This document shows, one piece after another, positions 1 to 8,399 of a stretch of DNA of 64,000 bases. The position numbers and the translations under genes are program-made. The number at the start of each line of letters is the position of its first letter. Position 1 is the first letter of the stretch. The stretch spans positions 35,111-99,110 of the forward strand of contig NZ_JAEFCA010000001.1 in the NCBI RefSeq assembly GCF_016405855.1, written 5' to 3'. The notes beneath the pieces are model-generated. The model was not told the origin of the DNA and ran no database searches. It worked only from the letters and a program-made list of their open reading frames with translations. The stretch comes from Flavobacterium sp. IB48. GTDB lineage: Bacteria > Bacteroidota > Bacteroidia > Flavobacteriales > Flavobacteriaceae.

Positions 1-906
1 TCTTTAAACCAATCTTTTTCCTTATCAAGCAACGCAAAAAATGATTCTCGTTTTTATGGCGGAAATCCTATTTGGAATTTAGCGGAACAGCAAGGTGTAA
101 AAACAGCTTCTTTCTTTTGGCCAGGTTCTGATATTGACAAAAGAAACCCAAGTTATTTCAAAAATTATGATGGTAAAGTTCCGTACGGAGCTAGAATCGA
201 TACGGTTATGAAATGGCTGCAGCTTCCAGAAAAACAACGTCCGCATTTGGTAACTTTATATTTTGACGAACCAGATCATACGGGTCATAATTTTGGTCCG
301 CATTCGCCAAAAACTGAAAAAACAGTGATTAAAATGGATTCAATTATGGGAGAAATATCTAGAAGATTAGATCAATTGCCTATTGGAAAACAAATCAATT
401 TAATCATCGTTTCAGATCACGGAATGGCTGATATTAGCAATGATAAAAAAGTAGCCGTTTTAGATTATATAAAGCCAGAATGGTTAGGTTATAAAGACGT
501 TATTAATCCGATTATGAGTTTACAGGCAAAACCGGGCTATCAAGATTCGATTGCTAATGCTTTAAAAAAAGTGCCTCACATTAAATTCTGGAAATCAACC
601 GAAGTTCCTAAAAGATTACATTACGGAACGAATCCGCGTGTACACGATTTTGTTATTGAAGCCGACAAAGGATGGAGTCTTGTTGGCAAAGAAAGCACGC
701 ATATAAATGGCGGAACGCATGGTTATGACAATAACGAAAAAGATATGCATGCTATTTTTTACGCAAAAGGTCCTGCTTTTAAAGTAAACAAGAAAGTAAA
801 AACATTTCAGAATGTTTCGGTTTATCCTTTAATTGCTCATATTTTAGGTTTACAAATTGGAGAAATTGATGGAAAGCTGAGTGATGTTGAGGATACGCTG
901 CGCTAA
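1..906 (+). CDS. Nucleotide pyrophosphatase/phosphodiesterase family protein (5' end outside window)
   Basis: The reading frame is open from base 1, so the gene starts upstream of the window; 301 residues are visible. The protein belongs to the alkaline-phosphatase-like ectonucleotide pyrophosphatase/phosphodiesterase (NPP) family, metal enzymes that cleave phosphodiester or pyrophosphate bonds, usually outside the cytoplasm. Seen motifs are FDEPDHTGH near base 262, SDHGM at 412-426 and a GGTHGYDN stretch near 709-732, which match the Asp/His metal-ligand blocks of the family. The part with the catalytic Thr and first Asp, and any signal peptide, would be upstream and cannot be judged. It converges on the SulP gene. 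Confidence 0.85.
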   Translation, partial: SLNQSFSLSSNAKNDSRFYGGNPIWNLAEQQGVKTASFFWPGSDIDKRNPSYFKNYDGKVPYGARIDTVMKWLQLPEKQRPHLVTLYFDEPDHTGHNFGPHSPKTEKTVIKMDSIMGEISRRLDQLPIGKQINLIIVSDHGMADISNDKKVAVLDYIKPEWLGYKDVINPIMSLQAKPGYQDSIANALKKVPHIKFWKSTEVPKRLHYGTNPRVHDFVIEADKGWSLVGKESTHINGGTHGYDNNEKDMHAIFYAKGPAFKVNKKVKTFQNVSVYPLIAHILGLQIGEIDGKLSDVEDTLR

Positions 907-950
907 ATTAGATATTGTGTCAATTTGATAATTAGAAAATTTGATGATGA

Positions 951-1020
951 TTGTCACCCTGAGCGGAGTCGAAGGGCACTCCAATTGGCACGTGGGCTTC
1001 GACTTCGCTCAGCCTGACAA
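951..1020. repeat. Imperfect inverted repeat, about 25-base arms
   Basis: The left arm begins TTGTCACCCTGAGCGGAGTC and the right arm is its near reverse complement, ending CAGCCTGACAA. Only a few bases differ between arms. One arm of the same repeat recurs alone at 20170-20196, so this is a dispersed intergenic repeat rather than only a terminator. Confidence 0.75.
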
Positions 1021-1042
1021 AAAAATATAGACAAACAATAAC

Positions 1043-1075
1043 AAACCCGATAGGTTTTAAAAACCTGTCGGGTTT
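1043..1075. terminator. Hairpin between convergent genes
   Basis: A 16-base-pair stem with one G-T pair (AAACCCGATAGGTTTT with its partner) lies between the ends of the NPP-like gene and the SulP gene. It has no long T-run, so it may end transcription from either side or simply be a repeat. Confidence 0.55.
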
Positions 1076-1158
1076 AACTTTTTGAGATACTTTGCGTAGA
1101 CACAAAGCAGTGCGTCTCTACAGAAAATCGATTTGAATTAATTCACAATTAACAATTA

Positions 1159-2688
1159 TTAAGACACCACCTTATAAGTCGGATCTTCAATAACATTAAC
1201 ATTTATAACTGCATCCGCATTTTTCAGTAATTGTCTGCAATCGGCACTTAAATGCTGCAACTCTACGGTTTTATTTAACTGATTGTATTTTTTGGTCAAA
1301 TTGTTTAAAGCTTCAATCGCCGACATGTCTGAAACACGACTTTCTTTAAAATCTATTATAATATGATTAGGGTCGTTTTGTATATCAAACTTCTCTAAAA
1401 AAGCACTGGTTGAACCAAAAAATAATGGTCCATAAATTTCGTAATGTTTTACTCCATTTTCATCGATATAATGTCTAGCGCGAATTCTTTTGGCACTTTC
1501 CCAAGCAAAAACCAAAGCAGAAATAATCACTCCAATTAAAACAGCCAACGCCAAATTATGCAATACAATTGTAATTACAGCGACTAGAATTCCAACAAAA
1601 ATATCATGTTTTGGCATTTTATTTATAATCCTAAAACTTGCCCATTCAAAAGTGGTAATAGCAACCATCATCATCACTCCTACTAGAGCCGCCATTGGCA
1701 ATTTTCCAATTACGGGAGCACCAAAAAGGATAATCATTAAAATAGTCAAAGCACCAATAATTCCAGAAAGCCTGGCTCTAGAACCAGCTCCAAGATTTAC
1801 TAATGTTTGCGCTATCATTGGGCAACCGCCCATTCCGTAGAAAAACCCATTTAAAATGTTTGAGCTTCCTTGTGCAATACATTCTCTATTGCTATTTCCT
1901 CTTGTTCCAGTAATTTCATCAACTAAATTCAGCGTCAATAAACCTTCTGTTAAACCAACAGCAGCGACAATTACAGAATAAGGAAAAATTACTTTTAAAG
2001 TTTCAAAAGAAAACGGAATATTCGGAATATGAAATGGAGGAAATCCGCCTTGAACCGAAGCGATATCTTCAACTGTTTTGGTTTCAATATTAAAAATAAT
2101 TACGATTGCAAAAACAACCATAATAGCTACTAAAGATGCTGGAACCGCTTTTGTAATCTTCGGAAAAATTAAAACAATCGCAATGGTTAAAGCGACCAAA
2201 CCAAGCATAATATATAAAGGAGTTCCCTGAAGCCAAGAAACCTGACCGTTAACGACCGTTTTAAACTGCTCCAATTGCGACATAAAAATCACAACTGCCA
2301 AACCGTTTACAAAACCAAACATTACGGGCTGCGGAACCAATCTAATAAATTTTCCGAGTTTAAAAAGTCCGATACAAATCTGGACAACACCGCCGAGAGC
2401 TACGGCCGCAAAAACATATTCTATTCCGTGCGATTTCATCAAGGCGATTAAAACAATCACGGTAGCTCCTGCTCCGCCAGAAATCATTCCTGGTCTTCCT
2501 CCAAAAATTGCCGTAACTAAACCTGCAATAAAAGCGGCGTACAACCCAACTAAAGGCGGAAATCCTGCTAAAATAGCAAACGACAGCGATTCTGGAATCA
2601 TCGTCATTGCTACAGTTAAACCAGCTAAAATTTCGTTTTTGTAATTGACTTTCTGGCTAAAATCGAAGAGTTGGAATGTTTTTTTCAT
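1159..2688 (-). CDS. SulP family inorganic anion transporter with STAS domain
   Basis: This 509-residue protein is a SulP/SLC26-type membrane transporter that moves sulfate, bicarbonate or similar anions across the inner membrane. Residues 23-52 (GLTVAMTMIPESLSFAILAG and on) match the SulP N-terminal signature, and about ten to eleven hydrophobic segments follow to residue 400. The C-terminal 90 residues form a STAS domain, with a hydrophilic beta/alpha pattern after HYIDENGVKHYEIYGPLFF. Length is normal for short bacterial SulP proteins. The ATG at 2688 lies only four bases after a TAATTTTG promoter word. The substrate cannot be read from sequence. Confidence 0.9.
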   Translation of the reverse strand: MKKTFQLFDFSQKVNYKNEILAGLTVAMTMIPESLSFAILAGFPPLVGLYAAFIAGLVTAIFGGRPGMISGGAGATVIVLIALMKSHGIEYVFAAVALGGVVQICIGLFKLGKFIRLVPQPVMFGFVNGLAVVIFMSQLEQFKTVVNGQVSWLQGTPLYIMLGLVALTIAIVLIFPKITKAVPASLVAIMVVFAIVIIFNIETKTVEDIASVQGGFPPFHIPNIPFSFETLKVIFPYSVIVAAVGLTEGLLTLNLVDEITGTRGNSNRECIAQGSSNILNGFFYGMGGCPMIAQTLVNLGAGSRARLSGIIGALTILMIILFGAPVIGKLPMAALVGVMMMVAITTFEWASFRIINKMPKHDIFVGILVAVITIVLHNLALAVLIGVIISALVFAWESAKRIRARHYIDENGVKHYEIYGPLFFGSTSAFLEKFDIQNDPNHIIIDFKESRVSDMSAIEALNNLTKKYNQLNKTVELQHLSADCRQLLKNADAVINVNVIEDPTYKVVS

Positions 2689-2692
2689 GGCG

Positions 2693-2700
2693 CAAAATTA
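2693..2700 (-). promoter_or_regulatory. -7 promoter element TAATTTTG of the SulP gene
   Basis: A perfect match to the Bacteroidota TAnnTTTG element lies on the minus strand and ends four bases before the ATG at 2688. Transcription would begin at or very near the start codon, suggesting a leaderless message. The rest of the 2689-2929 gap is A-rich and shows no gene. Confidence 0.6.
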
Positions 2701-2929
2701 AAAAAATAATACGCAAAAAAAGAACAAACCTTTTACTCAATAAAAAGCAACAGAAAGCCCTAATAAGGAATAAACAGCTAAATTAGAATAACTGTGTGAG
2801 AAGAAAAAGAAAAAGAGAAAGTATAAAACTTATCATTTCAGTATTATTTTTGGAATTAAAATATTACGCAAAATACTTACAAAAAAAGCAAATACGGTAG
2901 CGTATTTACACCTGATTTAAAATGCAAAA

Positions 2930-3175
2930 TTATTCCAATCGCACACAAGTATAACCCAAACCACTTACGTGATTCATTACACTATTACACTGCAAATCAA
3001 AACCTTCAACTCTCAATATCTTATCGCAATCTTCCAAATCAAAATTGATTTTGTAATTTGGAAATTGATTTTGCATCACTGCAATTATGTAATCTCCATC
3101 AGATTTTTTCTGAACATTGGTTTTAAAAATCTCTACTATCATCTCTGCTTCTTTTAATTCTTTTAACTTGTACAT
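2930..3175 (-). CDS. Small protein, possible HMA-like ferredoxin fold
   Basis: I place the start at the ATG at 3175 (MYKLKELKEAEMIVEIFKTN) because the longer frame would run back into the upstream gene; the upstream stop is one base away. The 81-residue product has an alternating beta-alpha-beta pattern (IVEIFKTNVQ, YKINFDLEDCDKILRVEG, VSGLGYTCVRLE) like heavy-metal-associated domains, but it lacks the CxxC metal site. No function is assigned. It is very likely co-transcribed with the barrel protein. Confidence 0.6.
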   Translation of the reverse strand: MYKLKELKEAEMIVEIFKTNVQKKSDGDYIIAVMQNQFPNYKINFDLEDCDKILRVEGFDLQCNSVMNHVSGLGYTCVRLE

Positions 3176-3176
3176 T

Positions 3177-4166
3177 TTACTTTCGATTAAAAAGGTTATA
3201 TGAAACTCCAAATCTAAAATACCCTTGCGCATCTTCTTTCTGATCGTAAACATAACGGTTGGTTCGCTCTCCTTTTTCTGTTAGTCTCGCACTTACAACA
3301 TTGTTTACGCCTCCTTTTACAAATGCAATCAGTTTAGGAGTAAAACTGTATTCATAAGTAATTCCAGATTTTAATTCTAACTGATTCAGCTCGTAAACGC
3401 CTCTCAAATTTTGGTTATCTAAATTCAAGTAAAAACTTTCTGTGTTTAACTCGGTTCCCAACGAAATTCTTCCGTTTTCTAACAATTCTCTTCTAAATAA
3501 TATACGCTGAGGCAAAATAAAGTCCATATCCCATTTCGATTGTTTGAGTTTATGGTTTATAGAAAAAAGCGGCGTAACAGGTACAATCGATGATGGATCG
3601 AGCAATACTAGAGCCCCAGCGGTAATGGTGGTTGAAGGTGTTCTTTTTAGCACTAAAACTGCCGATGCAAAACCTTTCAACCTTTGTAATTTTTTTTCGT
3701 CTCCGTCAATCGTTGCTGTTGCGTTGTAAATGACTGGTTTCTTAAAAAGTGTCGACATGTAAGTTGCTGTCAATGCTCCTGCCCAAAAATGAAATTCCTG
3801 ATATTCTTTTGTATACGTTTCATTGGTTTGATAATTATAAATATCTCCAAAACCAAAATTTTCATATTTATAGCGAAGCGAAGTCGTTAAAACCAGTTTC
3901 TTAGATTTTGAAGCGTAAAACGGAAGATTGAAAGCCGCTTTGAAACGATTGTGATCTTCAATTCTTCCTTTTTCATATTTATTTCCAAACAATCTTGAAT
4001 CGTAATTTGATGGTCCTAAAGCTTCATATTGAACATCAAAAGTTCGTGTGTTTGGAAATTTATCAACCACGGCTTTTGCAAAGGTTTTTACGCCTGGCTC
4101 CTTTTCTTGAGCTATTACTTGTAAAGTGGAAAAAACAAACACAAAAGACATGATTTTAGATTTCAT
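3177..4166 (-). CDS. Predicted outer-membrane beta-barrel protein, DUF6268-like
   Basis: This 329-residue protein starts with a signal peptide (MKSKIMSFVFVFSTLQVIAQ). The rest is a series of alternating polar/hydrophobic strands rich in aromatic residues, typical of an outer-membrane barrel, and it ends in FRFGVSYNLFNRK with an aromatic residue near the C-terminus. From memory it resembles the DUF6268 family of Bacteroidota; that family name is an inference. It is divergent from the LytS-type kinase, and a TACTTTTG promoter word lies 43-50 bases upstream of its ATG. Confidence 0.65.
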   Translation of the reverse strand: MKSKIMSFVFVFSTLQVIAQEKEPGVKTFAKAVVDKFPNTRTFDVQYEALGPSNYDSRLFGNKYEKGRIEDHNRFKAAFNLPFYASKSKKLVLTTSLRYKYENFGFGDIYNYQTNETYTKEYQEFHFWAGALTATYMSTLFKKPVIYNATATIDGDEKKLQRLKGFASAVLVLKRTPSTTITAGALVLLDPSSIVPVTPLFSINHKLKQSKWDMDFILPQRILFRRELLENGRISLGTELNTESFYLNLDNQNLRGVYELNQLELKSGITYEYSFTPKLIAFVKGGVNNVVSARLTEKGERTNRYVYDQKEDAQGYFRFGVSYNLFNRK

Positions 4167-4209
4167 AAATTAGAATAAATTATTTCGGGGTATAGATAAA
4201 ATTTGAATC

Positions 4210-4217
4210 CAAAAGTA
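4210..4217 (-). promoter_or_regulatory. -7 promoter element TACTTTTG for the barrel gene
   Basis: A perfect TAnnTTTG word on the minus strand, 43 bases before the ATG at 4166. It would give a leader of roughly 35-40 bases. Confidence 0.5.
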
Positions 4218-4328
4218 ATTGACATGTCTCTCTTTTTATAGCAATTTTATACCAGTGGCGTATGATTTATACGAATGGCGTTGGTATAAATTATTGCTTT
4301 CAAATGATTATAAACTATACGATTATAG

Positions 4329-4336
4329 TATTTTTG
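4329..4336 (+). promoter_or_regulatory. -7 promoter element TATTTTTG of the histidine kinase gene
   Basis: A perfect TAnnTTTG word ends five bases before the ATG at 4342. It supports 4342, rather than an ATG at 4219, as the kinase start, and suggests a leaderless or nearly leaderless message. Confidence 0.55.
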
Positions 4337-4341
4337 CCGTT

Positions 4342-5337
4342 ATGACAATTACAAAAATCTATCAAAACTTTTTTCTGCGAAATCTTCTCGTAAATGCACT
4401 TGTCTACTTAGTCATTCTGGCCTGCGTTTACGACGAAATAAAACTAGACGGACACAGCTGGTCGTATATTCTGAGCAAAATAGCTGTAGGTTATTTTCCG
4501 TGTATTGTTTGGATTACGATTTTCAATATTTGCATTATCAAACCTTTTCTGTTTCATAAAAAGTTTAAAATCTTCTTTACGCTTCTTGCCGTTTATTGGA
4601 CTGGTTTTTACTTTTTTATGAACTGGTTTTTCCCACTTGTCGGATTAGGAAATTTTAAGACACTCCAAATTTTATCGCTTATTATAAACGGTTCTTTCTT
4701 TTATTTTCTTCATATTGTCATTACCAAAAAAATGAGTCAGGCCGATAAAGACATCATGAATTTTAAGTCTGAACTTTCGTTTTTAAAACAGCAATTGAAT
4801 CCGCATTTTTTATTGAATGCAATGAATAATCTTTACGGAGAAGCCCTTGCAGAACCCGACAAAGTTCCTGATCGAATCTTGAATCTTTCAGACATGCTGC
4901 GCTATCAAATTGAAGCTTCTAAAAAAGATTTTGTTTTAATGGAAGAAGAAATCGCTTTCATAAAAAAATATATCGAATATTATACCTTTAGAAACGAAAG
5001 GCTCGCTGTAAAACAAAACATTGAAGGTGTGCACGATCAAATCGAGATTCCGCCTTTGTTCTTTCTGCCTTTGGTTGAAAACGCAGTAAAGTTTTCTGCC
5101 GAAACTCCAGAACCGTTTATTAATCTGGATTTGAAAGTGCGATGCCAAGGCGTGATTTTTACATTGAAAAACAATTATCTCGATTCGGGTTCGCGACTTT
5201 CGAGCACCGGAATCGGAATTGAGAATCTAAAAAGACGTTTGGAAGTTTACGGCCTAAAACACAATTTGAGCTGTAAAAAAGAGAAAAATATGTTTACCGT
5301 AAAACTAACCATATGGCACTTACCTACCGCTGTCTAA
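4342..5337 (+). CDS. LytS/YehU-type sensor histidine kinase
   Basis: The product (331 residues from the 4342 ATG) is a membrane sensor kinase of the His_kinase (LytS) class that phosphorylates the response regulator encoded next to it. About four hydrophobic segments occupy residues 8-130. The phosphoacceptor box is LKQQLNPHFLLNAMNN with His155, the N box is FLPLVENAVKF with Asn247, and the glycine box GIGIENLKRRL starts near residue 290. A longer frame begins at 4219, but its first 41 residues are unlike a signal or membrane start and a promoter word sits just before 4342. The gene overlaps its partner by 25 bases. Confidence 0.88.
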   Translation: MTITKIYQNFFLRNLLVNALVYLVILACVYDEIKLDGHSWSYILSKIAVGYFPCIVWITIFNICIIKPFLFHKKFKIFFTLLAVYWTGFYFFMNWFFPLVGLGNFKTLQILSLIINGSFFYFLHIVITKKMSQADKDIMNFKSELSFLKQQLNPHFLLNAMNNLYGEALAEPDKVPDRILNLSDMLRYQIEASKKDFVLMEEEIAFIKKYIEYYTFRNERLAVKQNIEGVHDQIEIPPLFFLPLVENAVKFSAETPEPFINLDLKVRCQGVIFTLKNNYLDSGSRLSSTGIGIENLKRRLEVYGLKHNLSCKKEKNMFTVKLTIWHLPTAV

Positions 5338-6026
5338 TAATTGATGACGAATCGCCGGCGCACAAAGCCTTGATTTCGCACATTTCTAAATTTGACGAAC
5401 TGGAACATTCTGGAAGCGCTTTTAATGGTATGGAAGCCATAAAATTGCTCAACGAAAACCAGTACGATATTATTTTTCTAGACATTAATATGCCTGTAAT
5501 TTCGGGTGTAGAATTAATGGAACTGCAACCCAATCGTCCGATTACGATTGTAACAACGGCTTATTCAGATTTTGCCCTTTCGGCTTACCAAAACGATGCG
5601 ATTGATTATTTACTAAAACCTATTTCGTTTGATAAATTCTCAAAAGCAATAGAAAAAGCCAAAACATATCATTCTGGAAATAACCTAAAAAAAGAAAACA
5701 GCGACGACGAAAAAGTCCTTTCTTACCGCTCTAACGGGCAAATAATTGAAACGCCTCTTTCTGATATTTTATACATCGAAAGTCTCGGCAATTACATGAA
5801 ATTGTACAATTGCAAATTAAAATCTCCAATTGTCATTTACGGTTCGCTTGCAAGTATAAGTGCCGAAATTGATTGTGCTCATTTCCTTCAAGTGCACAGA
5901 TCTTATATTGTAAATACCACTAAAATTACTGCTGTAACTGCCAAAAATCTTACAATGTCTAATGGCGATACTATTCCTGTGGGAAGGAAATATCAGATTC
6001 TGCTAAATAATCTTCCGATTAGATAA
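5313..6026 (+). CDS. LytTR family response regulator
   Basis: This 237-residue protein has an N-terminal receiver domain (acidic pair D11/D12, phosphoacceptor D57 in FLDINMP, Lys in DYLLKP near 107) and a C-terminal LytTR DNA-binding domain from about residue 135, with the typical LYIESLGNYMKLY and HRSYIVN blocks. It should be phosphorylated by the kinase encoded upstream, with which it overlaps by 25 bases. The pair resembles flavobacterial LytS/LytR systems; the target genes are unknown, though such regulators often act on nearby genes. Confidence 0.92.
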   Translation: MALTYRCLIIDDESPAHKALISHISKFDELEHSGSAFNGMEAIKLLNENQYDIIFLDINMPVISGVELMELQPNRPITIVTTAYSDFALSAYQNDAIDYLLKPISFDKFSKAIEKAKTYHSGNNLKKENSDDEKVLSYRSNGQIIETPLSDILYIESLGNYMKLYNCKLKSPIVIYGSLASISAEIDCAHFLQVHRSYIVNTTKITAVTAKNLTMSNGDTIPVGRKYQILLNNLPIR

Positions 6027-6058
6027 TTTGTCAATTTGGATAATTAGATAATTTTTGA

Positions 6059-6089
6059 AAAGCTCAACTTTTTTAGGTTGGGCTTTTTT
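6059..6089 (+). terminator. Rho-independent terminator of the LytTR operon
   Basis: An 11-base stem (AAGCTCAACTT with AGGTTGGGCTT, G-T pairs included) is followed by a run of T. Confidence 0.75.
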
Positions 6090-6176
6090 GTTTTTTGATA
6101 GTCTGTAAAATGAGTAAAACTACTTGGTGGTGAGTTTTTATTTATTGGTATAATTGTTTGGAAATAAAATTTTTAA

Positions 6177-6194
6177 GTTACGGTTTTCCGTAAC
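6177..6194. promoter_or_regulatory. Perfect inverted repeat upstream of thsA
   Basis: GTTACGG-TTTT-CCGTAAC is a seven-base perfect stem around a four-base spacer. It lies about 20 bases upstream of a weak -7-like word (AAAATTTG, 6215-6222) and 72 bases before the thsA ATG. It has no T-run, so an operator or an RNA hairpin is more likely than a terminator; the function is inferred only from position. Confidence 0.45.
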
Positions 6195-6265
6195 ATTAGA
6201 ACTAAAAAAAAAATAAAATTTGTTTTCTCATAAATAATTAGTTAAAAACCAAAAAGTAAGATACT

Positions 6266-7705
6266 ATGAATTTTAACACTCCCGAAATAAATGGGTTTAT
6301 AAATGATTATGTTAGCAAACTACGTCAAGGCACAGCAACTATATTTGTTGGAGCGGGTATGTCTAAATCCGCAGGCTTTGTTGACTGGAAAGGTCTGTTA
6401 AGAGATTTAGCAACAGAACTAGGGCTAGAAATTGATGAAGAACCTGATTTAATTTCTATTGCGCAGTTTCACAAAAATAAAAATAATAACAGGAATCGAA
6501 TTGATGAAAAAATCGTAAATGAATTTATCGATGCTGATATTGAGACAGAAAACCATCGTATAATTGCTAGATTGCCTTTCAATACAATTTGGACAACAAA
6601 TTATGACGATTTAATTGAAGATGCTCATGATAAAATACTAAAAAGAGTTGATATAAAAAGTGAAGTAGACGATTTATTTATTAATAAAGATAATAGGGCC
6701 TGTACATTATATAAAATGCATGGTGATAAAGATAAACCCTCTAAAGCAATTTTATTAAAAGAAGATTACGAAAAATATTATTATACTCATGAGCCATTCG
6801 TATCAATTCTAAATTCTGAATTAATTACTAAATCATTTTTATTTATAGGATTTAGCTTTACGGATCCAAATATAAATTACGTTTTTGGTAGATTAACGCA
6901 TCGATATAGTGATAGAAGCAAAGATCATTATTGTATAATGAAGAGAACATCTTTGAGCGATTGGAACAATAATGAAGTTAAATTTCAATATGAAAAAATA
7001 AAACAAGATTTGTTTATCAAAGAACTTGCTCGCTATAAAGTACAAACAATTTTTATTGAAAACTATAATGAATTAACTTCAATACTACAAGAAATTGAAA
7101 AAAGATATAATTCACATTCCATCTTTATTTCAGGAAGCGCTCAAGAATATGGAGATTTTACTCCCCTTGAAGCGCAAAATTTCATACATCTACTTTCAAA
7201 AGAAATTATTAAAGCAAATTTAAGAGTTGTGAATGGTTTTGGACTTGGCGTAGGCAGTGCAATAATAAATGGTGCACTCGATGCTATTTATTCAAATCCA
7301 AAAAAATATACAGAAAATCAATTGTTATTAAAACCTTTTCCGCAATTCCAATCAGGTGGAAAGACATTAGACCAGCTTCGGGAAGAATATCGGTACAATA
7401 TGATTTCCCAAGCAGGTATTATACTTATAATCTTTGGAAATAAACAAATTGATAATGACATTCTAAATGCAGATGGCGTTAAAAAAGAATTTGAAATAGC
7501 CATGTCGAAAGGTTTAATACCTATTCCCATTCACTATACTGGCTATATCGCTAAAGAAATTTTTGAAGAAATATCTAATCAATTTGATAAATATCATTTA
7601 TCTGAAGAGATATTTAATGATATAAAAAAAATTAAAATTGAAAAAGACAACTTAGAAAATGCTGCAATTAAGATAGTTTCAATCATCAAAAAAATAATAA
7701 AATAA
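6266..7705 (+). CDS. thsA: Thoeris effector ThsA: SIR2 NADase domain plus SLOG sensor domain
   Basis: This 479-residue protein has the architecture and length of ThsA, the NAD-depleting effector of type I Thoeris anti-phage systems. Residues 1-280 are a SIR2-like domain: FVGAGMSKSAG at 27-37, TTNYDDL at 110-116 with Asn112, YKMHGD at 149-154 with His152, and FIGFSFTDPN at 193-202. Asn112 and His152 fall at the numbers I recall for the catalytic residues of Bacillus cereus ThsA. Residues 284-479 are a SLOG domain (FISGSA 287-292, NGFGLGVGSAIINGAL 323-338) with Arg376, Lys393 and Glu408 spaced like the recalled cyclic-ADPR-binding residues 371/388/403. Its stop overlaps the next ATG. In the known system, a signal made by the TIR partner opens the NADase and the infected cell dies. 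Confidence 0.9.
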   Translation: MNFNTPEINGFINDYVSKLRQGTATIFVGAGMSKSAGFVDWKGLLRDLATELGLEIDEEPDLISIAQFHKNKNNNRNRIDEKIVNEFIDADIETENHRIIARLPFNTIWTTNYDDLIEDAHDKILKRVDIKSEVDDLFINKDNRACTLYKMHGDKDKPSKAILLKEDYEKYYYTHEPFVSILNSELITKSFLFIGFSFTDPNINYVFGRLTHRYSDRSKDHYCIMKRTSLSDWNNNEVKFQYEKIKQDLFIKELARYKVQTIFIENYNELTSILQEIEKRYNSHSIFISGSAQEYGDFTPLEAQNFIHLLSKEIIKANLRVVNGFGLGVGSAIINGALDAIYSNPKKYTENQLLLKPFPQFQSGGKTLDQLREEYRYNMISQAGIILIIFGNKQIDNDILNADGVKKEFEIAMSKGLIPIPIHYTGYIAKEIFEEISNQFDKYHLSEEIFNDIKKIKIEKDNLENAAIKIVSIIKKIIK

Positions 7706-8397
7706 TGGGAAGAAAAATTTTTGTTTCGTATAAATATGCTGATACCAGTGTAAAAGACTTAAATATTTATGAAGAAGATTTTTTTGGCAGAAAAATGAAG
7801 GTTCAGACCAAAGCTCGTCATTATGTTGATAAATTATCCCTAAAATTAGAATTAGGGGATAATATTTATAAAGGAGAAGATGATGGCGAAAGCTTAGCAA
7901 ACTTTTCAGATGAACATATTGCTTCAAAGCTTAGAGATAAAATTTATGATAGTACAGTTACTATTGTCCTTGTTTCTAAGGGAATGAAAAATATTTTTGA
8001 AACAGAAAAAAATCAGTGGATGCCTTGGGAAATTTCCTATTCTCTCAAAGAAATAACACGAAATGGCAGAACAAGTTGTTGCAATGGAATGTTAGCTGTT
8101 GTATTACCAGATGAATGGGGTAGTTATGAATATTACATTACTAACAATTCTACTTGCAATTGTCGTTCATTAAATAGCGATTTCCTATTTAAAATATTGA
8201 GTGACAATATCTTAAACGAAAACAATCCAATTACAACCAAATGTAGTGATGGAAGCACAATTTATCATGGCGACAGTAGCTATATCCAATCGATAAAATG
8301 GGAAGATTTTGTTGGCAATATAAAATACTATCTAGATAAGGCAATAGAAATTAGAGACAAAAAAGAAAACTATAATATAACCAAAAATTTAAGATAG
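7705..8397 (+). CDS. thsB: TIR-like protein, ThsB type (MTH538/DUF1863 class)
   Basis: The 230-residue product begins with KIFVSYKYADTSVKDL, the first strand and loop of the TIR-like fold of the MTH538/DUF1863 class, to which the studied ThsB proteins belong. A second strand region (STVTIVLVSKG, 83-93) is followed by WMPWEISYSL with Glu109, the expected catalytic glutamate position. Residues 120-230 are extra and contain Cys125, Cys126, Cys151, Cys153 and Cys180, with no motif I recognise. The ATG overlaps the thsA stop by one base (TAATG), which implies translational coupling. In Thoeris, ThsB senses phage infection and makes a cyclic ADP-ribose signal from NAD. Which phage cue it would sense is unknown. 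Confidence 0.82.
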   Translation: MGRKIFVSYKYADTSVKDLNIYEEDFFGRKMKVQTKARHYVDKLSLKLELGDNIYKGEDDGESLANFSDEHIASKLRDKIYDSTVTIVLVSKGMKNIFETEKNQWMPWEISYSLKEITRNGRTSCCNGMLAVVLPDEWGSYEYYITNNSTCNCRSLNSDFLFKILSDNILNENNPITTKCSDGSTIYHGDSSYIQSIKWEDFVGNIKYYLDKAIEIRDKKENYNITKNLR

Positions 8398-8399
8398 AC

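Noticed and set aside
970..1000. TTGGCACG in the intergenic repeat as a sigma-54 promoter
   Set aside because: There is no TTGC-like -12 element at the right spacing and no plus-strand gene follows; it lies inside the dispersed hairpin.
1490..1840. A 116-codon plus-strand frame rich in Ile and Thr opposite the SulP gene
   Set aside because: It is the complement of hydrophobic codons of a clear transporter and has no family pattern or start signals.
4219..4341. ATG at 4219 as start of the histidine kinase
   Set aside because: The extra 41 residues are unlike the family and a -7 promoter element lies between it and the ATG at 4342.
7679..7927. An 82-codon minus-strand frame across the thsA/thsB junction as an antisense gene
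   Set aside because: It overlaps two well-supported genes and has no promoter word or recognisable product.
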